From: Marinobacterium rhizophilum DSM 18822 | GTDB taxonomy: Bacteria > Pseudomonadota > Gammaproteobacteria > Pseudomonadales > Balneatricaceae | Direction: 5' to 3' | DNA: 64,000 nucleotides | Assembly (NCBI RefSeq): GCF_000378045.1 | Contig: NZ_KB899103.1 | Coordinates: 1 to 64,000 of the forward strand | Part shown: in pieces, positions 42,996-51,376 of the stretch | How positions within the stretch are numbered: position 1 is the first letter of the stretch | Layout of the letters: each line of letters starts with the position of its first letter | Position numbers and translations under genes: made by a program | Notes under the pieces: generated by a model | Seen by the model: only the letters and a program-made list of their open reading frames with translations | Told to the model about the DNA's origin: nothing | Database searches by the model: none

Positions 42996-43892
42996 TCAGG
43001 CCCGGCGTAGCGCCGAGGGCGTGATGCCGCGGGCCTGGCGAAAGCGGTTGCTGAAGTGGCTGGTGGAGCTGAAGCCGCAGCGCAGGGCGATCTCGGTGAT
43101 CGAGTCCGAGCTTTCCTGCAGCAGCTGCTCAGCCCGCAGCAGGCGTTGCTGCAGCAGGTACTGGTGCGGCGCCTGGCCCTGGCTCTGCCTGAACATGCGG
43201 GCGAAATGGTATTCGCTCAGCCCGGCCACGGCGGCAAGGTCCGTCAGCCGCAACGGCTGGTCGAGATGGGCGTCGATGAATTCCCGCAAGCGGTTTAGCT
43301 GGTAGGGCGCCAGGCCGCCGCGCACGCTGACCCCGGGCCAGCGCAGGGCGCCGTAGTGTTTCAGGATATGGGTCAGCAGCAGGGTAACGGCGCTGCTGAG
43401 GGCGAGGCGGTCGCTGCTGTCCCGCCAGTTACAGGCCAGCAGGAACTGGCGATAAAGCAGCGTGATCTGCGGGTCTTCGGCAAAAATGCGTTCGTCGAGG
43501 CTCAGTTGTGCAGGGCTGCGATCCCAGGTTTGCTCCGCCAGGCGGCGCAGGTGGTCATCGGTGAAGTAGAGGTGCACGAAACTGAGCGGGCCCCGAATAT
43601 CCCAGACGGATTCAAACGACTGCGGCATCAGGCACAGCCGGTCCGGTCCGCCGCCATTGCGCCAGCCGCGTGCCGTCTGCCGGTAACATTCGTAGCCATC
43701 GGCGATGTACAGGCTCAGGGTATGGTGGTTGGCGCTGACCTGGTGGATGCGGTCGTCCCGGTTACACCAGGATGCCAGTGCGATCCCGTCGTCGAGCCGG
43801 GTATGGTCCAGCAGTCTGGCCTTGTGTTGCCGCAGATTGTCAAACAACCGATAGGACTGATTCACCCCTGATGCTCCTGGCCACCATCGCAT
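42996..43892 (-). CDS. AraC-family transcriptional regulator
   Basis: A 298-residue AraC regulator: N-terminal cupin-like ligand domain (about 20-175) and C-terminal double HTH (about 198-297: LTDLAAVAGLSEYHFARMFR and ITEIALRCGFSSTSHFSNRF). The longer frame from 44063 would overlap the start of the divergent EamA gene and read through non-homologous residues, so ATG 43892 is preferred, though its ribosome site is weak. Ends 3 bp from the convergent cdhB. Divergence from the EamA transporter suggests that is its target. Confidence 0.85.
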   Translation of the reverse strand: MRWWPGASGVNQSYRLFDNLRQHKARLLDHTRLDDGIALASWCNRDDRIHQVSANHHTLSLYIADGYECYRQTARGWRNGGGPDRLCLMPQSFESVWDIRGPLSFVHLYFTDDHLRRLAEQTWDRSPAQLSLDERIFAEDPQITLLYRQFLLACNWRDSSDRLALSSAVTLLLTHILKHYGALRWPGVSVRGGLAPYQLNRLREFIDAHLDQPLRLTDLAAVAGLSEYHFARMFRQSQGQAPHQYLLQQRLLRAEQLLQESSDSITEIALRCGFSSTSHFSNRFRQARGITPSALRRA

Positions 43893-44053
43893 TGGCGTAA
43901 TTGGGACTCCGATACTAGCGCCGTCCGGCCACGACGGATACGGGGAGCGGTGCAGAAAACCGCAAGATTGTGCAACTGCGCACAGGGTATGCAAGTCCTT
44001 CGCAGGGACGGATGCCAGACTCGGGGCTGAAACCTCATCTGGACGCCCGTACC

Positions 44054-44971
44054 ATGACTCCATTGCTCTATGTGTTGACCGTGATGATCTGGGGGACCAC
44101 CTGGATCGCTATAGTGCTGCAGCTCGGCGAGGTTCCGGTCACCGTCTCGGTGTTTTATCGCTTTGCGCTGGCGTCACTGATCCTGCTCGCAGGGCTGCGG
44201 CTGAGCGGCCGGCTGCGCGGCCTTGCCCGGCAGGATCATCTGTACTGCATGCTGCAGGGGGGCTGCGTTTTCAGCTTCAATTTCTACTGCTTCTACAGTG
44301 CCGGGGCTGTGGTGACCAGCGGCCTGGAGTCGGTGTTGTTCTCGATGGCGACGCTGTTCAATGCCGTCAATGCGATGCTGTTCTTCGGCCAGCGTATCGA
44401 CGGCCGTTTTTGGCTGGCGACTCTGGTGGGCTTGGCGGGCATGCTCAGCCTGTTCTGGAAGGATCTTGTCGTGGGGGGGCTGAACCTGCCGATGCTCGGC
44501 GGCATCGGGCTCTGTCTGCTGGGCACCTATCTGTTCTCGCTTGGCAACATGATCAGCCTGCGTCATCAACGACGTGGTCTGGATGTGCTGTCCACCAATG
44601 CCTGGGCGATGGGCTATGGCGCCCTCTGGATGCTGATCGTGTCCTGGATTAGCGGTGCTTCGTTCGCGCCCAGCTGGACGCCATCCTATCTCTGGGCGCT
44701 GCTGTACCTGGCGATCTTTGGCTCGGTGCTGGGGTTCGCCGCGTATTTCGCGTTGATCGGCCGTATTGGCGCGGGACCTGCTGCCTACGCGACCCTGTTG
44801 TTCCCGCTGGTGGCACTGAGCATCTCGACGTTTGTGGAGGGTTATCGCTGGACCCCGGCGGGGGTGGTCGGAATGGGGCTGATCCTCACCGGCAATCTGC
44901 TGATGTTCTGCCCACCGCGGTGGGTAGCCTGGCCTGGGCGTCTGCGGTGGCGTCATGGCGCCGCGCGCTGA
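44054..44971 (+). CDS. EamA/DMT-family transporter
   Basis: A 305-residue membrane protein with ten TM helices in two EamA repeats (about 1-135 and 145-290), including IWGTTWIAIVLQLGEVPVTV and, in the second half, GFAAYFALIGRIGAGPAAYA. ATG 44054 is chosen because it starts at TM1. Probable metabolite or amino-acid exporter; substrate unknown. Divergent from the AraC regulator. Confidence 0.87.
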   Translation: MTPLLYVLTVMIWGTTWIAIVLQLGEVPVTVSVFYRFALASLILLAGLRLSGRLRGLARQDHLYCMLQGGCVFSFNFYCFYSAGAVVTSGLESVLFSMATLFNAVNAMLFFGQRIDGRFWLATLVGLAGMLSLFWKDLVVGGLNLPMLGGIGLCLLGTYLFSLGNMISLRHQRRGLDVLSTNAWAMGYGALWMLIVSWISGASFAPSWTPSYLWALLYLAIFGSVLGFAAYFALIGRIGAGPAAYATLLFPLVALSISTFVEGYRWTPAGVVGMGLILTGNLLMFCPPRWVAWPGRLRWRHGAAR

Positions 44972-45029
44972 AGGGCACTGACTGAACGCCCTCTCTATCG
45001 TGCGGGTGCTTCGCAACGTCACCGCGCAA

Positions 45030-45052
45030 CGCCGCAGCGCAATGCTGCGGCG
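45030..45052. terminator. hairpin between EamA and trpG
   Basis: 9 bp perfect stem CGCCGCAGC-GCAAT-GCTGCGGCG between convergent genes. Without a T-run it is a weak or Rho-assisted end. Confidence 0.4.
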
Positions 45053-45067
45053 TCCTGCCCCGCCGGG

Positions 45068-45739
45068 TTAGGCGCTCTGCGGCGCGAAGAGGAAGTTGGC
45101 GATCAGTTCCTTGCCGCCTTCGGTGGCGAAGGACTCAGGATGGAACTGGATGCCCTGGATCGGGTAGTCCCGGTGCCGCACGCCCATGATTTCGAACGCC
45201 CCGCCGGCATGGATGCGGGCCTTGTCGGCAAAGGCATCCGCCGGCAGGTCGCCGACCGTCGCGGTGACCTCGAGGCAGTCGGGCAGGCTTTCGGATTCTG
45301 CGATCAGCGAGTGATAGCGCATGACTTCCAGGCCGTCCGGCGTGTTGCGAAACACCCCTTCGCCGTTGTGGTTTACCGGGCTGATCTTGCCGTGCATCGG
45401 CAGCTGCGCCTTGATGACCCGCCCGCCGAAGACATGCACGATCCCCTGCATGCCCAGGCACACACCCAGTAGCGGGGTCGTTGGGCCCAGCTCCCGAATC
45501 ACGGCGGCACAGACGCCGAAATAGTGCGCGTCGTCAGGCGAGCCCGGTCCCGGCGAGATGATAATACGGTCCGGGGCCGCGGCGCGGATCTGCTCCAGTG
45601 TGACCTCGTCATTGCGTTTGACCACGATGTCGAAATCGGCGACGTCGCCCCTGAGGCGGGCCGTGGTGAGTATCTCGCCGATGAACTGGTAGAGGTTATA
45701 GGTAAAGGAATCGTAGTTGTCGATAATCCAGACTTTCAT
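45068..45739 (-). CDS. trpG: anthranilate/aminodeoxychorismate synthase glutaminase subunit
   Basis: A 223-residue class I glutamine amidotransferase. Start VWIIDNYDSFTYNLYQF is diagnostic of TrpG/PabA; oxyanion strand ISPGPGSPDD; nucleophile Cys in LLGVCLGMQGI; catalytic His-Glu in QFHPESFATEGG. It is slightly longer than usual (about 195) because of an insertion near residues 22-35. Its ATG overlaps the end of the synthase gene (ATGA), so both are coupled. TrpG is preferred over PabA because of the upstream trpR. Confidence 0.88.
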   Translation of the reverse strand: MKVWIIDNYDSFTYNLYQFIGEILTTARLRGDVADFDIVVKRNDEVTLEQIRAAAPDRIIISPGPGSPDDAHYFGVCAAVIRELGPTTPLLGVCLGMQGIVHVFGGRVIKAQLPMHGKISPVNHNGEGVFRNTPDGLEVMRYHSLIAESESLPDCLEVTATVGDLPADAFADKARIHAGGAFEIMGVRHRDYPIQGIQFHPESFATEGGKELIANFLFAPQSA

Positions 45740-47127
45740 CCCTGTGCCTCCTCGATAAAGCGGTCGAGCACCTTCTTGGTGCCAGCGAACTTGCGCATGA
45801 TTTCCTGGTACTCGTCGTCCGGGTTGGAGTCGTAGACATTACCGCCACAGGTCTGGACATACGCCTCCTCACCGTTGGCAAATACCGTCCTGATCGGAAT
45901 GGCGAAGGTGCAGTCACCGTTGAAGGAAAAATGCCCTACCGCGCCACCGTAGGGGCCGCGGCCATCGCTTTCCAGGTCGTCAATGATCTTCATGGCCTCG
46001 ATCTTGGGCGCGCCGGTGAGGGTGCCGGCCGGGAAGTTGCTCGCCAGTGCCGAGAACATGTCGTGGTTTTCGTCGATGATGCCGACGATTTCGCTGGAGA
46101 TGTGCTGTACGTGACTGTACCGCTTGATGTCCATCAGGCTGCGGACCTTGACCGTGCCAAAGCGCGCCACGCGGCCGATATCATTACGGTGCAGATCGAC
46201 GATCATGTTGTGCTCGGCAATTTCCTTGGGGTCGTTCAGCAGCCGGCGGGCCAGCTGGGTATCCTCGATGGCGTCGCTGCCACGGCCGGTGGTGCCGGCG
46301 AGCGGGAAGGTTTCCATTTCCCCCTGGCGCAGCCGGAACAGCAGCTCGGGGCTGGCGCCAATCAGTTTCTGCTCGCCGAATTTGACGTAGTACATCTGCG
46401 GCGACGGGTTTACCTCGCGCAGCTGCTGGTAGATGTTGAGGCTGTCGCCCTTGAGGCGAAAACGCTTCTTGAAGCCGACCTCGCACTGGAAGATCTTGCC
46501 GTCGACGATATCCTGCTTCACCTTCATTACCGCGGCGGCATGTTCGTCCCGCGTCATGGTCTCGCCCATCGGCGTGATCTGCAGGGGGCCGTTGTCGATA
46601 TCCGGCGCGTCCAGCAGTTCGTTGACCAGCGCCATGCGGTTGTCGCTGTAGTAGAAGTAGATGACTTCGCCGGTCATTTTATCCAGGATCAGCCCGTCCT
46701 TGAACACGCCGAAGCGGAACACATCGAACATCTCGCTGTGCTGCAGGTTCAGCGTCGGCTCGAAGTAATTCACGCAGTCGTAGCCGATATAGCCGGTCAG
46801 GCCGCCGGCGTATTTGCGCGAAATGATGTTCTGCGGCACGATCTCCCGCAGCAGGTAGTAGGGGTTGTCACTGGCGTAGGATTCGGTCTCGCCATCGCGC
46901 TGCTGAATGTGCAGTTCGCCCTCTGTGGCCCAGATCACCTGCTCCGGATCAAAGCCGATAATGGAGTGACGAGAGATGTAGCTTTCCTCGCCGAGGGATT
47001 CGAGCATGAAACAGTTGTCGAAGCGCTTCTCTATCTTCCTGAACAGGCCGAAGAAATCGCAGTCGGCTGTCAACGTGACGTAGTGGGGCTTGCGGGGAAG
47101 CTCGATGGGGGTGGGTCTGCTGTTCAT
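45736..47127 (-). CDS. trpE: anthranilate synthase component I
   Basis: A 463-residue chorismate-binding enzyme. The N-terminal FMLES element corresponds to the Trp-binding LLES of feedback-inhibited TrpE. The catalytic half has ASPELLFRLRQGEMETFPLA then GTTGRG, AEHNMIVDLHRNDIGRV, FPAGTLTGAPKIEAMKII and GGAVGHFSFNGD. It converts chorismate plus ammonia from TrpG to anthranilate. It is shorter than typical gammaproteobacterial TrpE (about 490-520) and some motif residues are variant, so aminodeoxychorismate synthase (PabB) is the alternative; operon with trpR favours TrpE. Confidence 0.85.
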   Translation of the reverse strand: MNSRPTPIELPRKPHYVTLTADCDFFGLFRKIEKRFDNCFMLESLGEESYISRHSIIGFDPEQVIWATEGELHIQQRDGETESYASDNPYYLLREIVPQNIISRKYAGGLTGYIGYDCVNYFEPTLNLQHSEMFDVFRFGVFKDGLILDKMTGEVIYFYYSDNRMALVNELLDAPDIDNGPLQITPMGETMTRDEHAAAVMKVKQDIVDGKIFQCEVGFKKRFRLKGDSLNIYQQLREVNPSPQMYYVKFGEQKLIGASPELLFRLRQGEMETFPLAGTTGRGSDAIEDTQLARRLLNDPKEIAEHNMIVDLHRNDIGRVARFGTVKVRSLMDIKRYSHVQHISSEIVGIIDENHDMFSALASNFPAGTLTGAPKIEAMKIIDDLESDGRGPYGGAVGHFSFNGDCTFAIPIRTVFANGEEAYVQTCGGNVYDSNPDDEYQEIMRKFAGTKKVLDRFIEEAQG

Positions 47128-47136
47128 GGTATGGGG

Positions 47137-47373
47137 CTATTCCGATTTCAGGGCGCGGGATCCGCGGGTTACCGTGGCGATGCCGACACCCAGCCGTTTG
47201 GCGATCTCCCGTTGTGGTACGCCCTGTTCCAGCAGGCGCAGGATCTGCAGCCGTTTGCACACCTCGGTCAGTTCGGTGGGCGTCAGCAGATCCTGCAGCG
47301 CCTTTTCCAGGGCGTCGCGATCCTGCTGTGCGAGCAGGAAATCCAGGAGTTCGTTCAGATGGGTCGTATTCAT
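47137..47373 (-). CDS. trpR: trp operon repressor
   Basis: A 78-residue TrpR-family DNA-binding protein, shorter than E. coli TrpR (108) by N-terminal residues. The helix-turn-helix region (LLEQGVPQREIAKRLGVGIA followed by TVTRGSRALK) matches E. coli ELGAGIATITRGSNSLK. First gene of trpR-trpE-trpG, with 9 bp before trpE. No Shine-Dalgarno is visible before the ATG; a palindrome with the TrpR operator core abuts it, so translation may be leaderless and the gene autoregulated. Confidence 0.88.
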   Translation of the reverse strand: MNTTHLNELLDFLLAQQDRDALEKALQDLLTPTELTEVCKRLQILRLLEQGVPQREIAKRLGVGIATVTRGSRALKSE

Positions 47374-47383
47374 GTACTAGTAC
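47374..47383. promoter_or_regulatory. TrpR-operator-like palindrome
   Basis: GTACTAGTAC, a perfect 10 bp palindrome centred on CTAG, ends at the base before the trpR start codon. CTAG-centred elements make up E. coli trp operators (for example GTACTAGTTAACTAGTAC). Position over the likely transcription start would allow repression of the whole trpR-E-G operon. Confidence 0.65.
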
Positions 47384-47485
47384 GCTATCACAACGGTCCG
47401 AACAAAGCACCCTGTGCAGCCAGGATCTTTGCGAAGTATTGCGGCGCAAGAGCCTGGACAGGTTAGCAGGAGGGTCGCGGGTGGG

Positions 47486-47512
47486 AGAAAAGACCCGGGT
47501 GTGTACCCGGGC
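47486..47512 (-). terminator. terminator of the racemase/ABC operon
   Basis: On the minus strand: stem CCCGGGT/ACCCGGG followed by CTTTTCT, about 15 bases after the racemase stop codon. It separates the transport operon from the trp operon. Confidence 0.75.
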
Positions 47513-47527
47513 CCTGTAGCGCGTCGA

Positions 47528-48229
47528 TCAGGCGACGGCGCGGGACTGGTAACCGTTGCGCTTGCTGGTCTTGAGGCCCGCCTGTACCAGTGCCTGCACC
47601 AGCAGCAGGCCGGCGCGCACACCGTCGATAACCGGTACGCCGAGCGCCTGCTGCAGCTCGGGTTGCAGGGCCGTGAGGCCGGCGCAGCCCAGCACCAGGA
47701 CGTCAGCATTGTCCTGCTGCAGGATTGCCTCGCCGCGTTCGATTAAATGCCGTTGCAGTGCCGGATCCCCGCCGTGCTCGAGATCGAGCACGGGCATTCC
47801 AAGGGCATGAACGCCACGGCACTGGTAAGAAAAACCGTAGCTGCGGGCGTTCTGCTCCAGTACCGGAATCGATTTTTGCTGCGCGGTCAGCACCGAGAAA
47901 CCGCACCCCAGCAGGCTGGCGGCGTGCATCGCGGCTTCGCCGATACCGATCACAGGCCCTGCGGCCCGTTCGCGCGCTACATCGAGCGCCGTGTCGTCGG
48001 CGCAGGCGATCAGGTAGCCATCGACGCCCTCGGCTTCGCCACGGGCAACCTGCTGCAGCACGCCGACGGCTGCCAGGGCACCGTCGTGAAAGCCCTCAAT
48101 GCTGGCAACGCCTGCGCCGGCGCAGCGCACCTCCAGATCCAGGCCTGCAAAGGCCACTGCCTGACAGCTCTGGGCGATCAGTCCACGCATGCCGTCGCTG
48201 TCGTTCGGGTTGATGACCAGGATCTTCAT
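47528..48229 (-). CDS. Asp/Glu/hydantoin racemase family protein
   Basis: A 233-residue racemase-fold protein with two candidate catalytic cysteines, in YLIACADDT (about 76) and VLGCAGLTAL (about 180), and the N-terminal ILVINPNDSDGM found in hydantoin racemases. Its ATG overlaps the end of the permease gene (ATGA), so it is the last gene of the Pot-type ABC operon. Suggests that the importer takes up a hydantoin, an amino-acid derivative or a related chiral compound. Confidence 0.87.
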   Translation of the reverse strand: MKILVINPNDSDGMRGLIAQSCQAVAFAGLDLEVRCAGAGVASIEGFHDGALAAVGVLQQVARGEAEGVDGYLIACADDTALDVARERAAGPVIGIGEAAMHAASLLGCGFSVLTAQQKSIPVLEQNARSYGFSYQCRGVHALGMPVLDLEHGGDPALQRHLIERGEAILQQDNADVLVLGCAGLTALQPELQQALGVPVIDGVRAGLLLVQALVQAGLKTSKRNGYQSRAVA

Positions 48230-49068
48230 AGGGTGCTCTCCGGTGTCAGCGCCGCGGCACGGCGCCGGCGACGGACCAGGTGGATGCCCAGCAGTGCCAG
48301 GGTGACCAGGCTGAACGAAAACAGTGTCGTCAGCGTGCCCAGGGCATAGAGCACCGGCGTGGTGACGTTGGTTGTCATGCCGTAGATTTCCAGCGGCAGG
48401 GTGTTAAAGGTGCCCGCGGTCATCAGGGTACGGGCGAATTCGTCGTACGAGAGGGTGAAGCCGAAAAGACCGACGCCGATCAGGCTTGGCAGTATCAGCG
48501 GCAGTACTACCAGGCGGAATGTCTGCCAGGCGCTGGCGCCCATATCGATCGCGGCCGCCTCGTAGGCTTTGTTGAAGCGGTTGAATACTGCAAACATGAT
48601 CAGCAGGCCAAACGGCAGTGTCCAGGTCAGGTGGGCGCCAAATGCGGAGCTGTACCAGCCTGGCGCCAGACTGAGGCGGTCGAACATGATGCCGATACCC
48701 AGACTGATCAGGATCGATGGCAGAATCAGGCTGACCAGTGTCAGGTAGAAGAGGCCGGTCGAGCCCCGAAAGTGACGTCGGTACGCCAGCCCCGCCAGCA
48801 GGGAAAACAGCGTGGTGCAAAGCATCACCGCCAGCCCGAGCAGCATCGAGCGTGACAGGGACCCGCCGAAATCGCCCACCTGCTGGGTTTCGAACAGGCG
48901 GCGGAACCAGTGCAGCGACACGCCGTTCATCGGGAAGGTCAGGCCGCCGTTGGGGCCCTGGAATGACAGGATGCCGATGGTCAGCGTGGGGCCATAGAGA
49001 AAGATCAGGAACAGGATAAACAGCACCGTCAGCGGTACAAAGCCGGGCTTGCGTGTCGAGGACGCCAT
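48226..49068 (-). CDS. ABC importer permease (PotC-like)
   Basis: A 280-residue inner-membrane permease with six TM helices and the EAA loop (NRFNKAYEAAAIDMGASAWQTF), which couples to the ATPase. Belongs to the spermidine/putrescine-type MetI-like permeases. Starts 2 bp after the partner permease ends. Substrate probably set by the solute-binding protein. Confidence 0.9.
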   Translation of the reverse strand: MASSTRKPGFVPLTVLFILFLIFLYGPTLTIGILSFQGPNGGLTFPMNGVSLHWFRRLFETQQVGDFGGSLSRSMLLGLAVMLCTTLFSLLAGLAYRRHFRGSTGLFYLTLVSLILPSILISLGIGIMFDRLSLAPGWYSSAFGAHLTWTLPFGLLIMFAVFNRFNKAYEAAAIDMGASAWQTFRLVVLPLILPSLIGVGLFGFTLSYDEFARTLMTAGTFNTLPLEIYGMTTNVTTPVLYALGTLTTLFSFSLVTLALLGIHLVRRRRRAAALTPESTL

Positions 49069-49070
49069 CG

Positions 49071-49925
49071 TTACAGCTCCTTCTTGATGTTGATGAAGCG
49101 GAACAGAACGCTGAGCATGAGCATGACGGTTAACAGCAATACCACGGCACCGGCTGCGGCTGCCGGATACTGCAGCAGTGATATCTCGTTATGTATCAGT
49201 ACACCGACCGAGGCGCTTAGGCCGCCGCTCATCAGCCGCACCGTGATGAAGTCGCCCATCACCAGCGTAACGACGAAAATGGAGCCGATGGCGATGCCGG
49301 ATTTGCACAGCGGCACCACGACCTGGAACACCGTCTGCAGGGCACTGGCGCCGGCATCGATGGAGGCTTCGATCAGGTTGCGGTCGATGCGCATCATCGA
49401 GTTGAAAATCGGTACCACCATGAACAGCGCGTAAAGGTGAACGAAGGCCAGCACCACGGCAAAGTCACTGTAAAGCAGCCATTCCAGCGGAGCGTCGATC
49501 AGGCCTGTTTCCAGCAGGGTCGAGTTGACCATGCCGTTACGCCCGAGCAGGGGAATCCAGGAGATCATGCGGATGATGTTGGAGGTCAGGAAGGGTACGG
49601 TGCAAAGCACGAACAGCACGCCCTGCAGCAACGGGCTGCGAATATAAAATGCCAGGTAATAGGCCAGGGTAAATCCCAGGCTCAGGGTGATGGCCCAGGT
49701 GGTGAAGGCATAGAAAAAGGTCTTCAGGTATGCCTTCAGCGTTACCTCCGAGGTCAGCAGGAAGCTGTAGTTGTCGAAGATGAAATCGGGAATCAGCTGG
49801 TAGGCGTTGAAGTCCCAGAAGCTGACCACCAGGATGGTGATGACCGGGAACAGCAGGAAGAGCAGGATCACCAATGCCAGCGGCGTGACCTGCAGGTAGC
49901 TGGGGTTGCGTGCGAGGCTACGCAT
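49071..49925 (-). CDS. ABC importer permease (PotB-like)
   Basis: A 284-residue six-TM permease of the PotB/PotH type with EAA loop (RNLIEASIDAGASALQTVFQ). Partner of the downstream PotC-like permease. It lies between the binding-protein gene (56 bp) and the second permease. Confidence 0.9.
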   Translation of the reverse strand: MRSLARNPSYLQVTPLALVILLFLLFPVITILVVSFWDFNAYQLIPDFIFDNYSFLLTSEVTLKAYLKTFFYAFTTWAITLSLGFTLAYYLAFYIRSPLLQGVLFVLCTVPFLTSNIIRMISWIPLLGRNGMVNSTLLETGLIDAPLEWLLYSDFAVVLAFVHLYALFMVVPIFNSMMRIDRNLIEASIDAGASALQTVFQVVVPLCKSGIAIGSIFVVTLVMGDFITVRLMSGGLSASVGVLIHNEISLLQYPAAAAGAVVLLLTVMLMLSVLFRFINIKKEL

Positions 49926-49981
49926 AACAAATGTTTCTCCGGCAGAGGCAAAGGGGCGGCGACAGCGCCGCCCAGGTGGGG

Positions 49982-51322
49982 TCAGGATGCGATAAATTCA
50001 TTCCACTTGCGCACCATGTACTTGTTCTCATCCATCACCGAGTTCCAGCAGGCGACGGCGCCCATGCGGTCCCAGTAGGAGCCGCCGTCACGCACCGCAC
50101 CGGCCTTTTCCATGATCTTGCCGTCGGTGGAGAGAATGTTGCCTTGCGCCGGTTTGCCTTCGATCCAGTAGCCCCACTCGTCTGCGGACAGGAACTGCTT
50201 GGAGGTCGAGGGGGCCGCGCTGTAGTAGCCCTGGCGATTGAGGTAGGCGCCGACCCAACCGGACAGGTACCAGTCGATATATTCGTAGGCCGCATCCAGT
50301 TCCAGCCCGGACAGGTGTTTGGCCAGGCCAATGCCGCCGCCCCAGGCGCGATAGCCTTCCTCGAGTGGCTGGTATTTGCACGCAATGCCCTTGGCCCGCA
50401 CTGCCGCCACGGCGGGCGACCACATGGACTGAATCACCACCTCGCCGGAGGACATCAGGTTGACCGATTCGTCGAAGCTCTTCCAGAACGCGCGGAACTG
50501 CCCCTGGGCCTTGGCGGCCTTGAGGATTTCAATAGTCTTGTCGAGCTCATCGCGGGTCATGTTGCCCTTGTCGCCGTAGCGAATCTCGCCCATGGACTCG
50601 CAGATCATTGCGGCATCCATGATGCCAATCGAGGGTATGTTGAGGATCGATGTCTTGCCCTTGAACGCGGGATCCATGATGTCACGCCAGTGGGTGATCG
50701 GGCGGCCTACCAGGTCGGGGCGAATGCCCAGGGTGTCGGCGTTGTAAATGGTCGGCACCAGGGTCATCCACTGGGTGGGTTCGGTGGCGAACCGGGTGGA
50801 ATCCTTGCCCTCGGTGAAGCCTACGGTATGGGGCGCAGTACCCTGGGCAATCTCGGCACCCTCGTCCAGCTTGCCGTTGATGAACAGCGGCGAGATCTTG
50901 TCGAAGTTCTTCAGTCGTTTGGTATCCATCGGCTGCATTACGCCGGCCGGGAATACCTTTTTGCAGATCCAGTACTCGATGTCGGCGATATCGTAGGAGC
51001 GCGGTTGTGTGACGGCACGCTGGGCGACGGCATCGGAATCGAGCGCCGTGAGTTCCAGCGTAATGCCCAGGTCCTCTTTTGCCTTCTGGGCGATATCATT
51101 CAGGTTGGAGACACCGGTACCGAACTGGCGCAGCTTGATATTCTTGATGTTCTGCGCCCAGATCATTGGAAAACCCGTGATGGCACCGGAGCCGATGGCA
51201 GCACCACCCAGGGCGCCGGCCGCCTTGATCAGGCTGCGGCGGCTCAGGCCACCGGAGGACTTGCCGGACGTGGCCGGGGTTTCGGTGTCGGTTTGCGGGT
51301 CGTTTTTTTCGTCAAAGCTCAT
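49982..51322 (-). CDS. Tat-exported ABC solute-binding protein
   Basis: A 446-residue periplasmic binding protein of the PotD/PotF group. The twin-arginine signal (LSRRSLIKAAGALGGAAIG) sits about 27 residues in, after an acidic, Thr/Ser-rich lead. The mature part has KIKLRQFGTG-like and WWYLSG-like segments typical of polyamine/opine binders (AAYEYIDWYLSGWVGAYLNR). ATG 51322 is preferred over the frame's first ATG because GGAG lies eight bases upstream. Tat export of a binding protein is less common and suggests folding or cofactor binding in the cytoplasm. Confidence 0.9.
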   Translation of the reverse strand: MSFDEKNDPQTDTETPATSGKSSGGLSRRSLIKAAGALGGAAIGSGAITGFPMIWAQNIKNIKLRQFGTGVSNLNDIAQKAKEDLGITLELTALDSDAVAQRAVTQPRSYDIADIEYWICKKVFPAGVMQPMDTKRLKNFDKISPLFINGKLDEGAEIAQGTAPHTVGFTEGKDSTRFATEPTQWMTLVPTIYNADTLGIRPDLVGRPITHWRDIMDPAFKGKTSILNIPSIGIMDAAMICESMGEIRYGDKGNMTRDELDKTIEILKAAKAQGQFRAFWKSFDESVNLMSSGEVVIQSMWSPAVAAVRAKGIACKYQPLEEGYRAWGGGIGLAKHLSGLELDAAYEYIDWYLSGWVGAYLNRQGYYSAAPSTSKQFLSADEWGYWIEGKPAQGNILSTDGKIMEKAGAVRDGGSYWDRMGAVACWNSVMDENKYMVRKWNEFIAS

Positions 51323-51376
51323 TGCACAGTCTCCTGTTTCCAATCGGAAGTGACGCGGGTGAGTGACACGGGTGGA

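Noticed and set aside
45931-47466. 511-codon antisense frame over trpE and trpR
   Set aside because: Mirror of the trpE coding sequence; trpE and trpR have full family motifs.
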